64,000 nucleotides of DNA from Mycobacterium sp. 852002-10029_SCH5224772 (GTDB lineage Bacteria; Actinomycetota; Actinomycetes; Mycobacteriales; Mycobacteriaceae): assembly GCF_001667315.1 (NCBI RefSeq), contig NZ_LZHT01000103.1, forward strand, positions 59,674 through 123,673. Direction: 5' to 3'. Both the position numbers and the translations under genes were made by a program. Shown in pieces: positions 60,897 to 64,000 of the stretch. Numbering within the stretch: the stretch's first letter is position 1; each line of letters begins with the position of its first letter. The notes beneath the pieces are model-generated. The model searched no databases. It saw only the letters and a list, made by a program, of their open reading frames with translations, and was not told the origin of the DNA.

Positions 60897-61816
60897 CGGA
60901 GCTCGACGGCGCCGATCGCCTCGACCCGGCGCTGCGCGCCATCGCCACCACCCGCACCGATTTCTCGGTTCCCGCAATCCAACTCACCCGCGATCCGTTC
61001 AACGAACGCCGCCGCATCACCGCCGAGCAGACCGACACCCGCGGGGTCCGGATCGTCGAGGACAGCGCCGCCGGCGTCGGGGTGCGCATCTACTGCGGCG
61101 GGCCCGCACCGGCGCCCGCCGTCGTGTATTGCCACGCCGGCGGTTTCGCCCTGGGCAACCTGGACACCGATCACCGCGCGTGCGTGGAGCTCGCCCGCCG
61201 CGCCCGCTGCACGGTGGTGTCCGTGGACTATCGGCTGGCACCGGAACACCCCTATCCGGCCGCGCTCGAGGACGCGAGCGCCGTGCTGCGCTGGGTGTCC
61301 GACGACGCGGCCGGGCTCGGGGTGGATCCGGCGCGGGTGGCCGTCGCGGGCAGCAGCGCCGGCGCCGCCCTGGCCGCATGCCTGGCGCAGCGCGCCGCCG
61401 ACGGATCACTGCCCCCGGTGGTGTTCCAGTTGCTGCACCAACCGGTGCTCGACGACCGGGCCACCCCGTCGAAGGCGGAGTTCCGCACCAGCCCGGCCTT
61501 CGACGGCGAGGGCGCCGACCTGATGTGGCGCTACTACCTGGGTCCGGACGCCGGGCCGGAGGCCGCGGTGCCCGCGCGGAGGTCCGGGTTCGCCGGCTTG
61601 GCACCGGCTTTGATCACTTGCGCCGAGATCGACCCGTTCCGTGACGAGGCCATCGACTATGCGTTGCGGCTCCTGCACGCCAGGGTCTCCGCCGAGCTGC
61701 ACGTCTTTGCGCACGCCTGCCACGGATTCGATTCACTGCTGCCGGATTGGCCGGGCTCGCAACGATTGTTCGCGCTGCAAGCCAGCGCGCTGTCCGGCGC
61801 GTTACACGGCGCCTAA
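60893..61816 (+). CDS. HSL-type esterase/lipase
   Basis: This 307-residue alpha/beta hydrolase of the hormone-sensitive lipase group has CHAGGFALGN (His81, oxyanion), the nucleophile Ser155 in AGSSAGAAL, an acidic site in EIDPFRDEA and the catalytic His in ACHGFDS. It would hydrolyse the ester or lactone made by the Baeyer-Villiger enzyme. The ATG overlaps the preceding stop. The gene ends the operon, with its TAA interlocked with the stop of the convergent adhE1. Confidence 0.92.
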   Translation: MTELDGADRLDPALRAIATTRTDFSVPAIQLTRDPFNERRRITAEQTDTRGVRIVEDSAAGVGVRIYCGGPAPAPAVVYCHAGGFALGNLDTDHRACVELARRARCTVVSVDYRLAPEHPYPAALEDASAVLRWVSDDAAGLGVDPARVAVAGSSAGAALAACLAQRAADGSLPPVVFQLLHQPVLDDRATPSKAEFRTSPAFDGEGADLMWRYYLGPDAGPEAAVPARRSGFAGLAPALITCAEIDPFRDEAIDYALRLLHARVSAELHVFAHACHGFDSLLPDWPGSQRLFALQASALSGALHGA

Positions 61817-62925
61817 CTGTCGAATCTGATCAGCTGGCGCACCGCGGTGCCGTCGGCCAGATGGTCCATCGCCTCGTTGATGTCGTCCAGCCGGATCGTC
61901 GACGACACCAGCGATTGCACCGGCAGCCGGCCCGAGCGCCACAGCTCGACGAACCGGGGAATGTCCCGGCTGGGCACGGCCGAGCCGAGATAGCTGCCGA
62001 TCAACGACCGGCCCTCGGCCACAAAACCCAACGGCGACACGGTGATCCGCGCGGACGGCGGCGGCAGCCCCACGGTGACGGTGCGCCCGCCCGGGGCGGT
62101 CAGGCCGATCGCGGTTTCGAGCGCGGCGGGATGGCCGACGGCCTCGACCACCACGGCGGCCTTCACGTGCGCGTCGACGGCCTGCTGGGGCGTGTACGCC
62201 TCGTGCGCGCCCAAGCCCCGGGCGGCGGCCAACTTCTCGGGCAACTGGTCGACGGCGACGACGCGCACGCCGTCATAGGTGAGCGCGGTCAGCACCGCCG
62301 CCATCCCGACGCCGCCCAGCCCGACGACGGCGACCGTCTGGCCCGGTCGCGGATGCCCCACGTTGAGCACCGCGCCCCCACCGGTCAGCACCGCACACCC
62401 CAGCAGCGCGGCGACCTCGGCCGGCACGTCGGGCGGCACCGCGACCGCGCTGGCCCGATTGACGACCGCATGTGTGGCGAAGCCCGACACCCCGAGGTGG
62501 TGATACACCGGCCGGCCGGCGCGGCTGAGCCGAATGTCGCCGCCGAGCAGGGTGCCGGCGCCGTTGGCGGCGCTGCCCGGCTCACACGGCGTGAGCCCGT
62601 CGGTCGCGCACGCCGCGCAGTGCCCGCACCGCGGCAAGAACACCAGCACCACCCGCTGCCCGACGGCCACGTCACCGACACCGTCACCGACACGTTCGAC
62701 GATTCCGGCGGCCTCGTGACCGAGCAGCATCGGCACCGGGCGCACCCGGTTGCCGTCGACCACCGACAAGTCGGAGTGGCAGATGCCGGCCGCCTCGATG
62801 CGGACCATGACCTCGTCGCGGCCCGGGGGTGCCAGGTCGACCTCGGTGATGCTGATGGGCCGCGACCGCGCGTACGGCCGGGGCGCGCCGATGTGCTCCA
62901 GCACCGCGCCCCGAATTCCGGACAT
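61813..62925 (-). CDS. adhE1: Zinc-type alcohol dehydrogenase, AdhE1 (Rv0162c) orthologue
   Basis: This 370-residue medium-chain dehydrogenase has the catalytic zinc (AAGICHSDLSVVDG, GHEAAGIVERVG), the structural zinc Cys cluster (PRCGHCAACATDGLTPC) and the NAD loop VGLGGVGMAAVL. The ATG at 62925 is used; an in-frame TTG at 62937 is less likely. The divergent gene starts only 14 bases away, so its promoter must be very short or lie inside the neighbour. Substrate unknown, possibly a glutathione- or mycothiol-independent alcohol. Confidence 0.93.
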   Translation of the reverse strand: MSGIRGAVLEHIGAPRPYARSRPISITEVDLAPPGRDEVMVRIEAAGICHSDLSVVDGNRVRPVPMLLGHEAAGIVERVGDGVGDVAVGQRVVLVFLPRCGHCAACATDGLTPCEPGSAANGAGTLLGGDIRLSRAGRPVYHHLGVSGFATHAVVNRASAVAVPPDVPAEVAALLGCAVLTGGGAVLNVGHPRPGQTVAVVGLGGVGMAAVLTALTYDGVRVVAVDQLPEKLAAARGLGAHEAYTPQQAVDAHVKAAVVVEAVGHPAALETAIGLTAPGGRTVTVGLPPPSARITVSPLGFVAEGRSLIGSYLGSAVPSRDIPRFVELWRSGRLPVQSLVSSTIRLDDINEAMDHLADGTAVRQLIRFDS

Positions 62926-62939
62926 GCTGGAATACAACC

Positions 62940-63428
62940 ATGGCTTCGGCTCCAGCAGTTCCCCCCGCCCCGGACGGGTTGACCAGCAACGACTTCCCGG
63001 TGCTGTGGCCGGTCGGGACCCGGTGGGTCGACAACGACATGTTCGGCCACCTCAACAACGCCGTCTACTACCAGTTGTTCGACACCGCGATCAACGCCTG
63101 GATCAACACCAGCACCGGGCTGGACCCGATGACCACGCCCGCGCTGGGCATCGTCGCCGAATCGGGCTGCCGCTACTTCTCCGAACTGCATTTCCCCCAG
63201 GGCCTCGTGGTGGGCCTGGCCGTGACACGGCTGGGGCGCAGCAGCGTCACCTACCGGCTGGGGGTGTTCGAGTCGAACGAAGGCCCCGGAGAAGGCATGG
63301 CGCGGCCGATCACCGCGCTGGGGCATTGGGTGCACGTCTACGTCGACCGGGTCACCCGCAAGTCCGTCCCGATTCCCGACCCCATCCGGTCCCTGTTGTC
63401 GGCGGCCGTCGTCGGCGAATCGGCCTAG
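62940..63428 (+). CDS. 4HBT-type thioesterase, Rv0163 orthologue
   Basis: This 162-residue single hot-dog protein shows the 4-hydroxybenzoyl-CoA thioesterase start TRWVDNDMFGHLNNAVYYQLFDTAINAW, with the catalytic Asp in the DNDMFGHLNN segment. It hydrolyses acyl-CoA. The ATG is 14 bases from the divergent adhE1 start and has no visible ribosome-binding site, so a leaderless transcript is likely. Confidence 0.92.
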   Translation: MASAPAVPPAPDGLTSNDFPVLWPVGTRWVDNDMFGHLNNAVYYQLFDTAINAWINTSTGLDPMTTPALGIVAESGCRYFSELHFPQGLVVGLAVTRLGRSSVTYRLGVFESNEGPGEGMARPITALGHWVHVYVDRVTRKSVPIPDPIRSLLSAAVVGESA

Positions 63429-63486
63429 GCCCGGCCCAGATACCGCCCCGCGCTGGGGTTTTCGCTCACCCCGTTATGCTGCGCGC

Positions 63487-63927
63487 ATGCCAGTCTTGAG
63501 CAAGACCGTCGAAATCGGCGCCGACGCCGCATTGATCATGAGGATCGTCGGCGATTTCGAGGCCTACCCGCAGTGGAACGAGGAGATCAAAGGCCTCTGG
63601 GTGCTCGCCCGCTACGACGACGGGCGCCCCAGCCAGCTGCGGCTGGACACCGCTTACCAAGGCATGGAGGCAATGTTCATCCAGGCCGTGTACTACCCGG
63701 GGGAAAACCAGATCCAGACCGTCCTGCAGCAGGGTGATCTGTTCACCAAGCAGGAGCAGCTGTTTTCCGTGGTGGCGATGGGAGCGTCGAGCCTGCTGAC
63801 CGTGGACCTGGACGTCGAAACCTCGATGCCGGTTCCCGCGCCGATGGTCAAGCAGCTCCTTAACAACGTCCTCGACCACCTCGCCGAGAGCCTCAAACAG
63901 CGCGCCGAGCAGCTGGCCGCGACCTAG
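63487..63927 (+). CDS. TB18.5-like SRPBCC protein, Rv0164 orthologue
   Basis: This 146-residue protein has the SRPBCC fold: VEIGADAALIMRIVGDFEAYPQWNEEIKGLWVLARYDDGRPSQLRLDT, ending in a long amphipathic helix. The M. tuberculosis counterpart, TB18.5, is a T-cell antigen with no known enzymatic role. It is 58 bp after the Rv0163-like gene. A MIRU-like repeat begins at its stop codon. Confidence 0.9.
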   Translation: MPVLSKTVEIGADAALIMRIVGDFEAYPQWNEEIKGLWVLARYDDGRPSQLRLDTAYQGMEAMFIQAVYYPGENQIQTVLQQGDLFTKQEQLFSVVAMGASSLLTVDLDVETSMPVPAPMVKQLLNNVLDHLAESLKQRAEQLAAT

Positions 63928-64000
63928 CTGGATGGCGGCGACCCGGTTCGCCCGGCTTCGCCGCGCTCCCGATCGCCGCTAGCTGGATGGCGGCGACCCG
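63924..64000. repeat. MIRU-like repeat, 55-bp period, cut by the window end
   Basis: A 22-bp stretch (63924-63945, starting CTAGCTGGATGGCGG) recurs exactly at 63979-64000, a period of 55 bp. The first copy contains the stop codon of the TB18.5-like gene. The unit size and GC-rich content resemble mycobacterial interspersed repetitive units (about 53 bp). At least one full unit and the start of a second are visible. Confidence 0.65.

Noticed and set aside
1..64000. CRISPR arrays, tRNA or rRNA genes, insertion sequences, riboswitches
   Set aside because: None seen on either strand: no regularly spaced repeats other than the 55-bp unit at the right end, no transposase or integrase, and no tRNA-like fold noticed. 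A covariance-model search was not possible.

Overview
The window reads as chromosome of a high-GC, slow-growing nontuberculous Mycobacterium. The evidence is MmpS/MmpL, DesA3-like desaturase, CYP138, PtpB, TB18.5-like and F420-dependent proteins, together with a gene order that follows the M. tuberculosis Rv0130 to Rv0164 block. Rv names are orthology calls from remembered gene order and protein sequence; no database was searched. No rRNA, tRNA, CRISPR array, insertion sequence or phage gene was seen.

Layout. 1-2.9 kb: an MmpS/MmpL exporter (MmpL cut by the left edge) divergent from a CsoR-family regulator, a DsbA-like protein and a DUF302 protein, with a CsoR-type operator between them. 3.0-7.9 kb: a small acidic protein, then HtdZ (Rv0130), FadE1, a GAF-ANTAR protein, an Fgd2-like F420 enzyme and a GNAT (Rv0133). 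7.9-15.9 kb: an insertion relative to M. tuberculosis, with a DUF5709 protein, a DesT-like TetR divergent from a ferredoxin reductase plus fatty-acid desaturase, an SRPBCC protein, an LLM enzyme, a TetR/DUF1214 pair and a sulfotransferase. 15.9-24.1 kb: EphF to Rv0142. 24.1-31 kb: Dps, pirin, TetR, three tandem SAM methyltransferases and an LCP protein. 31-40.2 kb: aldehyde dehydrogenase, SDR, PtpB, FadE2, the transhydrogenase operon pntAa-pntAb-pntB, a 41-residue protein and a TetR (Rv0147-Rv0158). 40.2-44.5 kb: hydrolase, dihydrodipicolinate-reductase-like protein, FabG3-like SDR, and the FAD oxidase Rv0161.

44.5-61.8 kb is the most interesting part: about 17 kb of catabolic genes sitting between the Rv0161 and Rv0162c orthologues. 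It holds a TetR, two thioesterases, an SMP-30 lactonase-like protein, a second LLM enzyme, an acyl-CoA dehydrogenase, a CaiB-type CoA-transferase and a nine-gene, mostly overlapping operon (unknown protein, NIPSNAP-like, P450, alcohol dehydrogenase, HpcH/HpaI aldolase, SnoaL-like, SDR, Baeyer-Villiger monooxygenase, esterase). Four copies of one 25-bp element, TTTAC-N13-AGTGTCA, lie at the promoters of these genes, including directly in front of the TetR gene. I infer a single undescribed regulon that oxidises an alicyclic or terpenoid-like compound through a ketone, a lactone and an aldol cleavage; the substrate is unknown. A separate redox switch (HxlR regulator and NmrA-type reductase with paired operators) sits inside this region.

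61.8-64 kb returns to the conserved order (AdhE1, Rv0163, Rv0164) and ends in a 55-bp-period repeat cut by the right edge.
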